A stretch of DNA of 64,000 bases from Caulobacter sp. SLTY (GTDB lineage Bacteria > Pseudomonadota > Alphaproteobacteria > Caulobacterales > Caulobacteraceae): positions 62,001 to 126,000 of the forward strand of contig NZ_JAAALA010000001.1 in assembly GCF_009905535.1 (NCBI RefSeq), read 5' to 3'. The notes beneath the pieces were generated by a model, which did not search any database, was not told where the DNA came from, and was given only the letters and a program-made list of their open reading frames with translations. The position numbers and the translations under genes are program-made. Positions 52,701-60,902 of this stretch are shown here, piece by piece; positions within the stretch are counted from its first letter, which is position 1, and each line of letters opens with the position of its first letter.

Positions 52701-54269
52701 CACGCGACACCGGGGGTGATGCTGATCAGCCCGCCGCCGCACCACGACATCTATTCGATCGAGGACCTGGCCCAGCTCATCTATGACCTCAAGCAGATCA
52801 ACCCCGACGCCCGGGTGACGGTGAAGCTGGTCTCGATGACCGGCATCGGCGCCATCGCGGCCGGGGTCGCCAAGGCCAAGGCCGACGTCATCCTGATCTC
52901 CGGCAACGTCGGCGGCACCGGCGCCTCGCCCCAGACCTCGATCAAGTACGCCGGCTCACCCTGGGAACTGGGCCTCAGCGAGGCCAACCAGGTGCTGACG
53001 CTGAACAACCTGCGCCACCACGTCACCCTCCGCACCGACGGGGGCCTGCGCACCGGCCGGGACGTCGTCATGGCCGCCATGCTGGGGGCCGAGGAGTTCG
53101 GCATCGGCACCGCCAGCCTGATCGCCATGGGCTGCATCATGGTCCGCCAGTGCCATTCCAACACCTGCCCGGTGGGGGTCTGCACCCAGGACGAGGCCCT
53201 GCGCGCCAAGTTCACCGGCACGCCGGAGAAGGTGATCAACCTCTTCACCTTCATCGCCGAGGAGGTGCGGGAAATCCTCGCCGAACTGGGCTTCCGTTCC
53301 CTGCTGGAAGTGGTCGGCCGCACCGACCTGCTGGCCCAGGTCAGCCGGGGCGGCGAGCACCTCGACGACCTCGACCTCAACCCGCTGCTGGTTCGCGCCG
53401 ATCCGGGCTCCAACCCGCCCTATTCGACCGTGGTGGGCCGCAACGCGGTGCCCGACACCCTCGACGCCCAGATCGTCCGCGACGCCGCCCCCCTGCTGCA
53501 GCGGGGCGAGAAGATGCAGCTGACCTACACGGTGCGAAACACCGCCCGCGCCATCGGCGCCCGCATCTCCAGCCACATCGTCCGCAAGTTCGGGATGAGC
53601 GCCCTGCCCGCCGGACACCTGACCCTGGAGCTGAAGGGCTCGGCCGGTCAGAGCCTGGGCGCCTTCGCGGTGCGGGGCCTGCGCATCCTGTTGACCGGCG
53701 AGGCCAACGACTATGTCGGCAAGGGACTGTCGGGAGCGACCATCGTCATCCGACCCTCCCGCCACCTGGTGGCGCCGGAGACCAACGTCATTCTCGGCAA
53801 CACGGTCCTCTATGGGGCAACCAGCGGCAAGCTGTTCGCCGCCGGCCAGGCGGGCGAGCGGTTCGCGGTGCGCAACAGCGGCGCGACGGCGGTGGTCGAG
53901 GGCGTCGGCGCCAACGGCTGCGAGTACATGACCGGCGGCACGGCGGTGATCCTGGGACCGGTGGGCGACAACTTCGCGGCCGGGATGACCGGCGGCATGG
54001 CCTTCGTCCTGGATCTGGCCGACCGCTTCAAGAACTGCGTCAACCCCGACAGCGTGGTGGTCCAGCGGCTGGCCTCGGCCCACTGGGAGGAGGTGCTGCT
54101 GCGGCTGGTCCGGGAGCACGCCCATGAAACGGGGTCTGCCTTCGCCGAAGGTCTGCTGCGCGACTGGGACCGGGTTCGTAACCACGTCTGGCAGGTCTGT
54201 CCCAAGGAGATGCTCGGCCGGATCGACCATCCGTTGGTGGCGGAGGAGACCGTTCACGAACGTGCCTAG
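49731..54269 (+). CDS. gltB: Glutamate synthase large subunit
   Basis: 1512 residues, full length. A short propeptide leads to the Ntn-type glutaminase nucleophile Cys30 (SERDNCGVGLVCA). The central and FMN-binding domains follow, with the Fe-S motif MVRQCHSNTCPVGVCTQDEA. The C-terminal beta-helix carries the GxxGxxxG-type repeats (GLSGATIVIRPS, YGATSGKLFAAGQAGERFAVRNSGA in parts). It takes ammonia from glutamine through an internal tunnel to 2-oxoglutarate. It overlaps the preceding small gene by ATGA. The gene order D-small-B differs from the usual B-D. Confidence 0.97.
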   Translation: MSDVLDLYFKNRQTLIDGHAYDPASERDNCGVGLVCAIDGKPRREVVELAIKALKAVWHRGAVDADGKTGDGAGVLVSVPQAFFAEQVAGTGHALRPGPIAVGQVFLPRTDLGAQEACRTIVESETLRFGFYIYGWRQVPVDTSVIGEKANATRPEIEQIMLSPPPGMDGEALERALFLARKRIEKKVTAAGISDFYLCSLSARSLIYKGMFLAESIDAFYPDLTDERFEAAVAIFHQRYSTNTFPQWRLAQPFRMIAHNGEINTIKGNINWMKSHEIRMAAQAFGDFGDDIKPVIQPGGSDSAALDNTFEVLVRAGRDAPMAKALLIPEAWNAKTDEQIKPAHKALYSYCNAVMEPWDGPAALCGTDGRWVVAGKDRNGLRPLRAALTDDGLLIVGSEAGMCGVPDERISRKLTIQPGRMIAVDLNAGRMFGEEDIIDELAARHPYTEWLGNMVDLEKEIGPGPEPRRCGREELTRRQTAAGYSLEDLEMVLAPMVEDGKEAVGSMGDDAPLAVLSDRYRPLSHFFRQNFSQVTNPPIDPLRETGVMSLKTRFKNLGNILAQDEAQTDVYVLESPVLTTGMYERILGYIAGKNLAVIDCTMPLPAAEARAGDALRANLDRVKAEAEDAALRGCSTIVLTDTESGPDRVGLPMILATAGVHAHLVAKGLRSYVSIIVRSAECMDTHYFAVLVGVGATAVNAWLAQESFQDRLERGLAGELSLRDVCVNFKTAIEQGLLKIISKMGIAVISSYRGGYNFEAMGLSRSLAAEFFPGMPSRISGIGLAGIEAKTVEIHRRAWEQAAIALPVGGFYKARRSGEAHAFEARLIHTLQAACNTGDYETYKRWSAGLSRQKASQPRHLLDFRKGRGPVSLDEVESVNEIRKRFLTPGMSLGALAPEAHGALNIAMNRIGAKSVSGEGGEDRARYRPLPNGDNPNSAVKQIASGRFGVTAEYLNECREIEIKVAQGAKPGEGGQLPGFKVTELIARLRHATPGVMLISPPPHHDIYSIEDLAQLIYDLKQINPDARVTVKLVSMTGIGAIAAGVAKAKADVILISGNVGGTGASPQTSIKYAGSPWELGLSEANQVLTLNNLRHHVTLRTDGGLRTGRDVVMAAMLGAEEFGIGTASLIAMGCIMVRQCHSNTCPVGVCTQDEALRAKFTGTPEKVINLFTFIAEEVREILAELGFRSLLEVVGRTDLLAQVSRGGEHLDDLDLNPLLVRADPGSNPPYSTVVGRNAVPDTLDAQIVRDAAPLLQRGEKMQLTYTVRNTARAIGARISSHIVRKFGMSALPAGHLTLELKGSAGQSLGAFAVRGLRILLTGEANDYVGKGLSGATIVIRPSRHLVAPETNVILGNTVLYGATSGKLFAAGQAGERFAVRNSGATAVVEGVGANGCEYMTGGTAVILGPVGDNFAAGMTGGMAFVLDLADRFKNCVNPDSVVVQRLASAHWEEVLLRLVREHAHETGSAFAEGLLRDWDRVRNHVWQVCPKEMLGRIDHPLVAEETVHERA

Positions 54270-54321
54270 AAAACGGGCCTTTCGCTGAGCATGTTCAGCT
54301 GAACGAACCGCGTTCCGCGAC

Positions 54322-54346
54322 ATGCTGTCGCAGCATTACCGTTTTG
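54322..54346 (+). terminator. Possible weak terminator after gltB
   Basis: ATGCTG and CAGCAT pair around TCG (54322-54336), followed a few bases later by GTTTTG. A palindrome GTTCAGCTGAAC lies just before it (54293-54304). Stem and T-run are weak, so this is tentative. Confidence 0.3.
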
Positions 54347-54420
54347 TCATCTTGCCGGTCGCCCAGGCCCCATCCCCCCGCTAACCCTTACGGCAACGCG
54401 AGGGCTGCGCGGGGAGTGGA

Positions 54421-55581
54421 ATGGCGTCGGATACGTCGGTGTTGGTCGGTGAGGCTATGGCGGCATTGCAGCGGCGGGATGGCCGCGCGGCGATGGCCAT
54501 GCTGGAGCAGGCCCGCGCCCAGGCGCCGGAAGACCTCAACATCCTGATGAACATCGCCCTGGCCCAACGGGTCGCGGGCGATATGCCGGGCGCCATCGCC
54601 ACCCTGGACCGGGTGCTGATGGCCGATCCCTACCACTTCATGGCCATGCTCTCGAAAGGCGCCCTGGTCGAGCAGGTGGCCGGCCCACGCCAGGCCGCGC
54701 CCGTCTACGAGATCGTGCTGAAGATCGCCCCGCCGACCGACCGGCTGCCCCCCGGTGTCGCCGGACCGCTGGCCCGCGCCCGGCAGGTGGTGAGCGAAAA
54801 CGCCGACAGGCTGGCCGAGCACATCCAGGCCCAGATCGCGGCGGTGAAGGACCGCCACGGGAATTGCAGCCTCGAGCGGTTCGACGAGTCCCTGGAGATT
54901 CTCGCCGGCCGTCGGAAGGCCTATGTGTCCGACCCCGTCGATTTTCACTATCCGCGCCTGCCGGCCATCCCCTTCTTCGACCGCGAACACTTCCCCTGGC
55001 TGCCGGAACTGGAAGCGGCCACCGACATGATCCGCGGCGAACTGGAAGCCGCCCTGGCCGCCGCCGACGCCGACTTCGCGCCCTATATCGACTATCCGGC
55101 CGGCGCCCCGGTCAATCAGTGGGCGGAACTCAACAAATCTCGCCGCTGGCGCTCGCTCTGGCTCTGGAAGGATGGTCGCAAGCAGGAGGCCGCCTGCGCC
55201 CAGTGCCCGGGAACGGCGGACCTGCTCTCCCGCCTGCCCCTGGCCGACCAGCCGGAGTTCGCCCCCACCGCCCTGTTCTCGGCCCTGGAGGCCCACACCC
55301 ATATCCCGCCGCACACCGGCTCGACCAACGCCCGCCTGCTCGTCCACCTGCCGCTGATCCTGCCCGGCCCGGCCCGCTTCCGGGTCGGCAACGACATCCG
55401 CGACTGGAAAATGGGCCAGGCCTGGGCCTTCGACGACACCATCGAACACGAGGCCTGGAACGACGCCGACAGCCTGCGGGTGATCCTGATCTTCGACGTC
55501 TGGAACCCGCTGCTCAGCGAGGCCGAACGCGAGCTGATCGGCGAGATGATGCTGGCAAAGAAGAGCTTCTACGCGGGCTAA
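54421..55581 (+). CDS. TPR-containing aspartyl/asparaginyl beta-hydroxylase-type oxygenase
   Basis: 386 residues. The N-terminal 120 residues hold TPR-like helices (DLNILMNIALAQRVAGDMPGAIATL in parts). The C-terminal domain matches the AspH family: HIPPHTGSTNARLLVHLPL and RVGNDIRDWKMGQAW lead to FDDTIEHEAWNDADSLRVIL, whose His residues bind Fe(II) and whose Arg binds 2-oxoglutarate. It would hydroxylate an Asp or Asn of a protein or small molecule. No signal peptide, so cytoplasmic. It follows gltB by 151 bases and its stop shares CTAA with the convergent citrate-synthase-like gene. Confidence 0.85.
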   Translation: MASDTSVLVGEAMAALQRRDGRAAMAMLEQARAQAPEDLNILMNIALAQRVAGDMPGAIATLDRVLMADPYHFMAMLSKGALVEQVAGPRQAAPVYEIVLKIAPPTDRLPPGVAGPLARARQVVSENADRLAEHIQAQIAAVKDRHGNCSLERFDESLEILAGRRKAYVSDPVDFHYPRLPAIPFFDREHFPWLPELEAATDMIRGELEAALAAADADFAPYIDYPAGAPVNQWAELNKSRRWRSLWLWKDGRKQEAACAQCPGTADLLSRLPLADQPEFAPTALFSALEAHTHIPPHTGSTNARLLVHLPLILPGPARFRVGNDIRDWKMGQAWAFDDTIEHEAWNDADSLRVILIFDVWNPLLSEAERELIGEMMLAKKSFYAG

Positions 55582-56726
55582 CCGCCGACCGCCGGGCCCA
55601 CATATCTCGCCCTTGGCCGGATCAGCCGGCCGCCCGAGCCCTCCTCCACCGCATGGGCGATCCAGCCGGCCGAGCGGGCGACCGCGAACAGCAGGAACGG
55701 GGCGTCGTCGGGCAGGCCCAGGGCCTCCGCCATGGCCACGAGCGCAAAGTCGATGTTGGCCCGCTCGCCGGTGCCGCTCTCGACCGCCTCCAACAGGGCG
55801 GCAAGGTCCTCGGTCGGCGGACAGGCGGCCAGCAGGGCATCGGCGCGGGGGTCGCCCTCGGGATAGAGGGGATGGCCAAAGCCCGGCGTGGGCGCGGCGC
55901 GGGCCAGGCGGCCCTCCACGGTGGCCCGGGGGCCGATGCGCCGGGACTCCTCGACCAGGTTCAGCACTCGCGCCGCCATCCCGCCATGCAGCGGCCCCGA
56001 CAGGGCGCAGAGGCCGGCCAAGGCCGCCGCCGCGAGGCCAGCGCCGGTCGAGGCGGCCACCCTGGCCGCGAAGGTCGAGGCGTTCAGCTCATGGTCGGCC
56101 AGCAGCACCAGGGCCCGACGGATGACGTCGGCGGCGTCCGGTCGGCCCCAGGCGACCGCCAATCGATCATGGATCGGCCCGGTTCCCGGCGCGCCGCAGA
56201 CCGCGTCGGCGACCACGTCCAGCAGCGCCGAGCCCTCCATGGCCAGGGCCAGGGGCGCCCGGCCCCGCGCCGGCGGCTCCTCGGCGGCCCGCGCTGCCAG
56301 GGCGGCGAACAGCCGGGCTCGGCCGTCGGCCAGGGTCGGAGGATCGGGTCGCGCCATCGCCTTCAGCACCGCCCCATGGCCGCCGCGCAGCAGTCGGGCC
56401 ACCGCCTCGAGCGTCTCTGTCTCCGACAGGCGGGAGGCGTCGCGGCCCCGGTACCAGAGCCGGCCGTCCGAGATGGTGGTGATCGCGCTGGCCAGCACCG
56501 GCTCGCCCCAGGCGATCGCGCTCTGGGCCACGGCCGAGGCCTTGCGGCCCCGCGCCCGCCGGTCGGTCAGGGCGCCGATGTCGGCGGCGCGATAAAGGCT
56601 GCGACGAGGGTCGTCCGGGTCCGGCCGGGCATCGACCCGTCCCCGGCTGACATAGGCGTAGAGGGTCTGGGGTCGCACCCCCAGGCGCTGCAGGGCCGCT
56701 TCCCGGCTGATCCAGTCCTGAGACAT
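55578..56726 (-). CDS. Citrate synthase-family protein with N-terminal HTH
   Basis: 382 residues. Residues 1-60 look like a MerR/excisionase-type HTH (WISREAALQRLGVRPQTLYA, then VDARPDPDDPRRSLYRAADI). The citrate synthase fold follows with the catalytic His of LADHELNAS, the His of SGPLHGGM, GFGHPLYPEGDPRAD, and Asp in NIDFAL; the end GGRLIRPRARYVGP is typical. It could be an enzyme, a regulator that senses its substrate, or both. It is divergent from a second citrate synthase gene with a dyad between them. ATG at 56726 is preferred over a TTG six bases upstream. Confidence 0.85.
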   Translation of the reverse strand: MSQDWISREAALQRLGVRPQTLYAYVSRGRVDARPDPDDPRRSLYRAADIGALTDRRARGRKASAVAQSAIAWGEPVLASAITTISDGRLWYRGRDASRLSETETLEAVARLLRGGHGAVLKAMARPDPPTLADGRARLFAALAARAAEEPPARGRAPLALAMEGSALLDVVADAVCGAPGTGPIHDRLAVAWGRPDAADVIRRALVLLADHELNASTFAARVAASTGAGLAAAALAGLCALSGPLHGGMAARVLNLVEESRRIGPRATVEGRLARAAPTPGFGHPLYPEGDPRADALLAACPPTEDLAALLEAVESGTGERANIDFALVAMAEALGLPDDAPFLLFAVARSAGWIAHAVEEGSGGRLIRPRARYVGPAVGG

Positions 56727-56746
56727 TGCCAAGACCCATGTTGATT

Positions 56747-56776
56747 ATATTGATCAAGATTGACGACGATCAATAT
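56747..56776. promoter_or_regulatory. Dyad between the divergent citrate synthase genes
   Basis: ATATTGATC (56747-56755) and GATCAATAT (56768-56776) are perfect inverts separated by 12 bases, with centres two helical turns apart. TTGATCAA within the left part is itself palindromic. The region is AT-rich compared with its surroundings and lies between start codons at 56726 and 56823. It fits a site for a dimeric HTH regulator controlling both genes. Confidence 0.6.
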
Positions 56777-56822
56777 CAGCCCGAATTCTCCCGCCATACA
56801 AGTGAGAAATGGGGAATTGAAC

Positions 56823-57908
56823 ATGTCCGAAGGTCTCGACGACGTTGTCGCCGCCCGCACCGTCCTCTCTGAAGTCGATGGCCATGCCGGCCGCCTGGTG
56901 ATCCGGGGCTGGACGCTGGACCAACTTGTCGGGCGAACGCGCTTCGAGGAGATCGCCCGTCTGCTGTTCGACGGCTTCTTCGACGACCTGCCGCAAGACC
57001 TGACATCGGCGCTAGGGGCCGCCCGCGCCAAGGTTTTCGAGGAGGTCCAGGCGGTCGACGACGGCCTGCTGGCCCTCGGTCCGGTCGAGGCCATGCGCGC
57101 CCTGACCGCCCGCCTGCCGGACGGTGACGACCTGGACACCGCATTGGCCCTGCTGGCCGCGCCGGCGGTGTTCACCCCGGCCATCGTGCGGCTGCAGGCC
57201 GGCGAGGCGCCCATCGCCCCAGACGCCGCCCTGGGCCACGCCGCCGACATCCTGCGCATGCTGCATGGCCGCCCGGCGGCCGCAGGCCAGGCCGAGGCGC
57301 TGGACGCCTATCTGGTCACCGTCTGCGACCACGGCCTCAACGCCTCCACCTTCGCCGCCAGGGTGGTGGCCTCGACCCGCGCAGGGCTGACCAGCGCGGT
57401 CCTGGCCGGCATCTCGGCCCTCAAGGGCCCGCTGCACGGCGGCGCGCCCGGCCCCGTGATCGAGATGCTCGATGCGATCGGCCGGCCGGAGAACGCCCGG
57501 CCCTGGATCGAGGCCGATCTGGACCGGGGCGAGCGGCTGATGGGCTTTGGCCACCGCATCTACCGGGTGCGTGACCCCCGCGCCGACGCCCTGAAAGGGG
57601 CCGTCCGCCGCCTGGCCGGACAGTCCGACCGCCTGCCCGGGCGGCTGGCCTTCGCCGAGGCGGTGGAGGCCGCCGCCCTGGCGATCCTCAAGGAGCATCG
57701 GCCGGGCCGCCCGCTCGACGTGAACGTGGAATTCTTCACCGCCCTGCTGCTGGAAGCGCTGGCCTTCCCCCCGGCGGCCTTCACCGGCGTGTTCGCCATG
57801 GGCCGCACGGCTGGCTGGCTGGCCCACGCCCGCGAGCAACTTGCCGGCGGGCGGTTGATCCGGCCGCAGTCGGTCTATGTGGGACCCACCCCGCTGAAGG
57901 CTGCGTAG
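56823..57908 (+). CDS. Citrate synthase-family enzyme (second paralog)
   Basis: 361 residues. Catalytic blocks are VCDHGLNASTFAARVVAST, KGPLHGGAPGPV and GFGHRIYRVRDPRAD. Where the classic enzyme has catalytic Asp, this protein has Glu (LDVNVEFFTALLLEALAFP), as in the citrate synthase 2 branch. It condenses an acyl-CoA with oxaloacetate; citrate or 2-methylcitrate synthase activity cannot be separated here. The ATG at 56823 follows GGGGAATTGAAC. It lacks the HTH of its divergent neighbour and shares its intergenic dyad. Confidence 0.85.
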   Translation: MSEGLDDVVAARTVLSEVDGHAGRLVIRGWTLDQLVGRTRFEEIARLLFDGFFDDLPQDLTSALGAARAKVFEEVQAVDDGLLALGPVEAMRALTARLPDGDDLDTALALLAAPAVFTPAIVRLQAGEAPIAPDAALGHAADILRMLHGRPAAAGQAEALDAYLVTVCDHGLNASTFAARVVASTRAGLTSAVLAGISALKGPLHGGAPGPVIEMLDAIGRPENARPWIEADLDRGERLMGFGHRIYRVRDPRADALKGAVRRLAGQSDRLPGRLAFAEAVEAAALAILKEHRPGRPLDVNVEFFTALLLEALAFPPAAFTGVFAMGRTAGWLAHAREQLAGGRLIRPQSVYVGPTPLKAA

Positions 57909-57970
57909 TAAACGCCGTCTTAATCCGACCCAGTGCATGAGCGGGACGATTCGCCAGAGTTGTCCCGGCC

Positions 57971-58657
57971 ATGAGCGTCGACCGCACCCTTCACCACTTC
58001 CCCCTCGACCCGGCCTCGCGCCAGGTGCGACTGGCCCTGGGCGAGAAACGGCTGGCCTTCACCGACCAGGTCGTCCGCTACTGGGAGGAGCCGGACAACC
58101 TGTTGGCCCTCAACCCCGCCGGGGTTCTCCCCGTGCTGGTCGAGACCGGGCCGAACGGCCGGCTGGTCATATGCGAGACCCGCGCCATCCTCGAGCACCT
58201 CGAGGAGGCCTATCCCGAGCCGCCCCTGCTCGGACGCGACGCCGCCGACCGGGCCGAGGCGCGACGCCTGCTGCAATGGTTCGACCGCAAGTTCGACTTC
58301 GAAGCCGCCGGCCCGCTGCTGCACGAAAAGATGGAAAAGCGGCTGTTGCGCCTGGGCGCGCCGGCGCTTGCGAACCTGCGGGCCGGCCGCGAGGGTCTGC
58401 GCCATCACCTGAAATACCTCGAAAGCCTGCTGCGGGCGCGGGACTGGCTGGCCGGACGGCGGCTGTCGCTCGCCGACTTCGCCGCCGCCGCCTACATCTC
58501 GGTGATCGACTATTTCGGCGATGTGCCCTGGAACGACTTCCCGGCCGCCAAGACCTGGTACATGAAGGTCAAGTCCAGGCCGTGCTTCCGGCCGCTGTTG
58601 GCCGACCGCTGGCCGGGCCTCGCCCCCGCCGGGCACTACGACGACCTGGACTTCTAG
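57971..58657 (+). CDS. fzlA: FzlA-like glutathione S-transferase-fold protein
   Basis: 228 residues. The thioredoxin-like N-domain (LHHFPLDPASRQVRLALGEK, with NPAGVLPVL and ETRAILEHLEE) and helical C-domain (WLAGRRLSLADFAAAAYISV) are GST-like. In Caulobacter, FzlA has this fold, binds FtsZ, and links it to cell-wall synthesis through a conserved C-terminal tail. The tail here (LAPAGHYDDLDF) and the neighbourhood with queG agree with FzlA. The symbol is given by similarity; an ordinary GST cannot be excluded. It stands alone with its own upstream gap of 62 bases. Confidence 0.7.
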   Translation: MSVDRTLHHFPLDPASRQVRLALGEKRLAFTDQVVRYWEEPDNLLALNPAGVLPVLVETGPNGRLVICETRAILEHLEEAYPEPPLLGRDAADRAEARRLLQWFDRKFDFEAAGPLLHEKMEKRLLRLGAPALANLRAGREGLRHHLKYLESLLRARDWLAGRRLSLADFAAAAYISVIDYFGDVPWNDFPAAKTWYMKVKSRPCFRPLLADRWPGLAPAGHYDDLDF

Positions 58658-58690
58658 CGGCGTCCCCCGGGGCGCCTGGGGGAGTTCGAT

Positions 58691-59740
58691 ATGCGTATCC
58701 TGAACCTGATCCTGGCTGCGGCCGTCGCCTTGGGGCCGATGCTGCCGTCACCGGCAATGGCCCAGCCCCGCGCGGGCGGCAAGGTCGATACCGAGCGGGA
58801 AGTGATGACCCTGCTGTCGGACCTGGTCAAATGGGCCGAGCCGGTGACCCAGGTGCAGATCGACGCCCAGAACGTAGCCCTCTATCTGATCGACGGCGTC
58901 ATCAAGGCTAGCGCCGAGGATACCACCGGCCCCGCCGGGCGGGCCTGGGCCGAAGCCTGGCTGAAGGAGGCCGACGGCAAGGTCGCCGAGGTGAAGGGGC
59001 GCGGCGCCGCCCTGGCGCCGCCACCCATGGAGCTGGCGCGCCGGTATCGGAGCCTGGGCCCCGAAGCCGCTCGGCAGCTGGCCGCCTTCGAGAAACTGCC
59101 GGGAATCGTTCGCGAATCCGCCGCAGACAACGAGCGCTTCCTCTCCAGCCTTCGCGTCGACCTCGTCCAGGCCGCCGGTGGTAGTGTGACGGCCAAACAG
59201 TCGCTCTATCGCAAGACATTGGCGGGCACCCGCCTGAGCCTGCGCAGCGAGAATGCGATGCTGAACCTGGCGATCACCGCCGCGACCCGTCCCGACCACC
59301 CTGAAATCCCATTGGCGCGGTCGATCCAGGCCAGCAACGACGCGCTCGGCTTGGCGTTGGGTGTCATGGAGGAGGCCTTCGACCCCAACGGGGGCTCGTC
59401 AGACACGGCCGCCACCGGCAAGGCGATGAAGGCGAAGGTGGCGGAGGCCCGGGCCCAGGCCAAGCGGGTCTGGCCGAACGCCCAGACGACCATCCGCCAG
59501 TTGACGGCGGACGTTCCGGCCGGGCCTCTAAGGAACATGATCGTGCGGGCCATGAACAGCTACGAGCAGACCGCCGCCATCGAACTGCAGATCGCCGACA
59601 TCCTGGACACGGTCGCCGACAATATTCTGTCGCCAGGCGGACCGGATTTTCTGACCTGGAACCTCGACCCGCTCGAACCGCTGGTCAATCGTCGCGTGGA
59701 ACTGCGGTTGATGCGGATGGACATGCTGAAGACCATCTGA
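58691..59740 (+). CDS. Secreted helical protein of unknown function
   Basis: 349 residues. The signal peptide is [20 protein letters not shown], cut near residue 24 (PAMAQ). The rest is almost wholly alpha-helical with Ala-rich amphipathic stretches ([32 protein letters not shown]) and no cysteines. I do not recognise a domain. It lies between the FzlA-like gene and queG, 33 and 19 bases from each, in the same direction, so it is likely in their operon. A periplasmic structural or chaperone-like role is possible. Confidence 0.65.
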   Translation: MRILNLILAAAVALGPMLPSPAMAQPRAGGKVDTEREVMTLLSDLVKWAEPVTQVQIDAQNVALYLIDGVIKASAEDTTGPAGRAWAEAWLKEADGKVAEVKGRGAALAPPPMELARRYRSLGPEAARQLAAFEKLPGIVRESAADNERFLSSLRVDLVQAAGGSVTAKQSLYRKTLAGTRLSLRSENAMLNLAITAATRPDHPEIPLARSIQASNDALGLALGVMEEAFDPNGGSSDTAATGKAMKAKVAEARAQAKRVWPNAQTTIRQLTADVPAGPLRNMIVRAMNSYEQTAAIELQIADILDTVADNILSPGGPDFLTWNLDPLEPLVNRRVELRLMRMDMLKTI

Positions 59741-59759
59741 TCACCCGCCGGGAGATCCC

Positions 59760-60902
59760 TTGCCCCGCCCCGCCAAACGCCTGCTGACCCCGCCCCAGAT
59801 CACCGAGGCGGTCGAGGCGCGCGCCCGCTCCCTCGGCTTCGACGCCGTTGGGTTCGCCTCGGCCGCCGATCCCTGGCCGGCCGGCGCGCGGCTGGAGCGG
59901 TTCGTGGCCGAGGGGCTGCACGGAACCATGGACTGGCTGGAAGAGACCCTGCCGCGCCGGGCCCACCCCACCGCCATGTGGCCCCAGGCGCGGACGGCCG
60001 TAATGCTGGGCGTCAACTACGGCCCCGAGCGCGATCCCATGGAGGGGCTGGCCCGGAGGGACCGGGGTTTGATCAGCGCCTATGCGCGGGGCGATGACTA
60101 TCACGGCCTGATCAAGGGGCGGCTGAAGAACCTGGCCGGCTGGCTGAAGGCCAGGTTCGGCGGCGAAGTGAAGGTGTTCATCGACACCGCCCCCCTGATG
60201 GAAAAGCCCCTGGCCGAGCGGGCGGGCCTGGGTTGGCAGGGCAAGCACACCAACCTGGTCTCTCGCGATTTGGGCAGCTGGCTGTTCCTGGGCTCGGTGC
60301 TCAGCAGCCTCGATCTGCCCCTGGACGAGGCGGAGACGGACCGGTGCGGTCGTTGCCAGGCCTGTCTGGACGTCTGCCCGACGAACGCCTTCCCCGCCCC
60401 CTACCGGCTCGATGCCCGCCGATGCATCTCCTACCTGACCATCGAGCATGAGGGGCCGGTCGATCCGGCCCTGCGCCCGGCGCTGGGCAACCGGATCTAC
60501 GGCTGCGACGACTGCCTGGCCGTCTGCCCCTGGAACAAGTTCGCGCAGGAGGCTCGGGAGATGGGGCTGCGGGCCCGGCCGGAGCTGGAGGCGCCGGCCC
60601 TGGCCGATCTGGCGCGGCTGGACGAGGCGGGCTTCCGCGCCCTGTTCCGCAAGAGCGCCGTCACCCGCATCGGCCGAGACCGGATGGTGCGCAACGTCCT
60701 CTACGCCATCGGCAACAGCGGCGACCCGGCGCTTGCGGGCGAGGCCGAACGGCTGCTGGGCGATCCCTCACCCGTGGTGCGCGGGGCTGCGGTCTGGGCG
60801 CTGGGTCGCCTGGCGCTGGAGCGAGCCCGGGCGCTGGCGGCAAGCGCGCGTGACGAGGATCCGGACGTGCAGGCCGAATGGGCCGCCCTGGCGGCGGGCT
60901 AG
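59760..60902 (+). CDS. queG: Epoxyqueuosine reductase
   Basis: 380 residues from a TTG after GGGAGATCCC. The N-terminal cobalamin-binding part holds GFASAADPW and the substrate region VNYGPERDP. Two 4Fe-4S motifs follow: [20 protein letters not shown] and [17 protein letters not shown]. The C-terminal HEAT-like helices ([19 protein letters not shown]) contact the tRNA. It carries out the last step of queuosine synthesis in tRNA. Its TAG shares CTAG with the convergent SDR gene. Confidence 0.95.
   Translation: MPRPAKRLLTPPQITEAVEARARSLGFDAVGFASAADPWPAGARLERFVAEGLHGTMDWLEETLPRRAHPTAMWPQARTAVMLGVNYGPERDPMEGLARRDRGLISAYARGDDYHGLIKGRLKNLAGWLKARFGGEVKVFIDTAPLMEKPLAERAGLGWQGKHTNLVSRDLGSWLFLGSVLSSLDLPLDEAETDRCGRCQACLDVCPTNAFPAPYRLDARRCISYLTIEHEGPVDPALRPALGNRIYGCDDCLAVCPWNKFAQEAREMGLRARPELEAPALADLARLDEAGFRALFRKSAVTRIGRDRMVRNVLYAIGNSGDPALAGEAERLLGDPSPVVRGAAVWALGRLALERARALAASARDEDPDVQAEWAALAAG

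Noticed and set aside
54293..54304. GTTCAGCTGAAC as a LexA site
   Set aside because: It is a palindrome with GTTC and GAAC in opposite orientation and the wrong spacing for the direct-repeat alphaproteobacterial LexA box.
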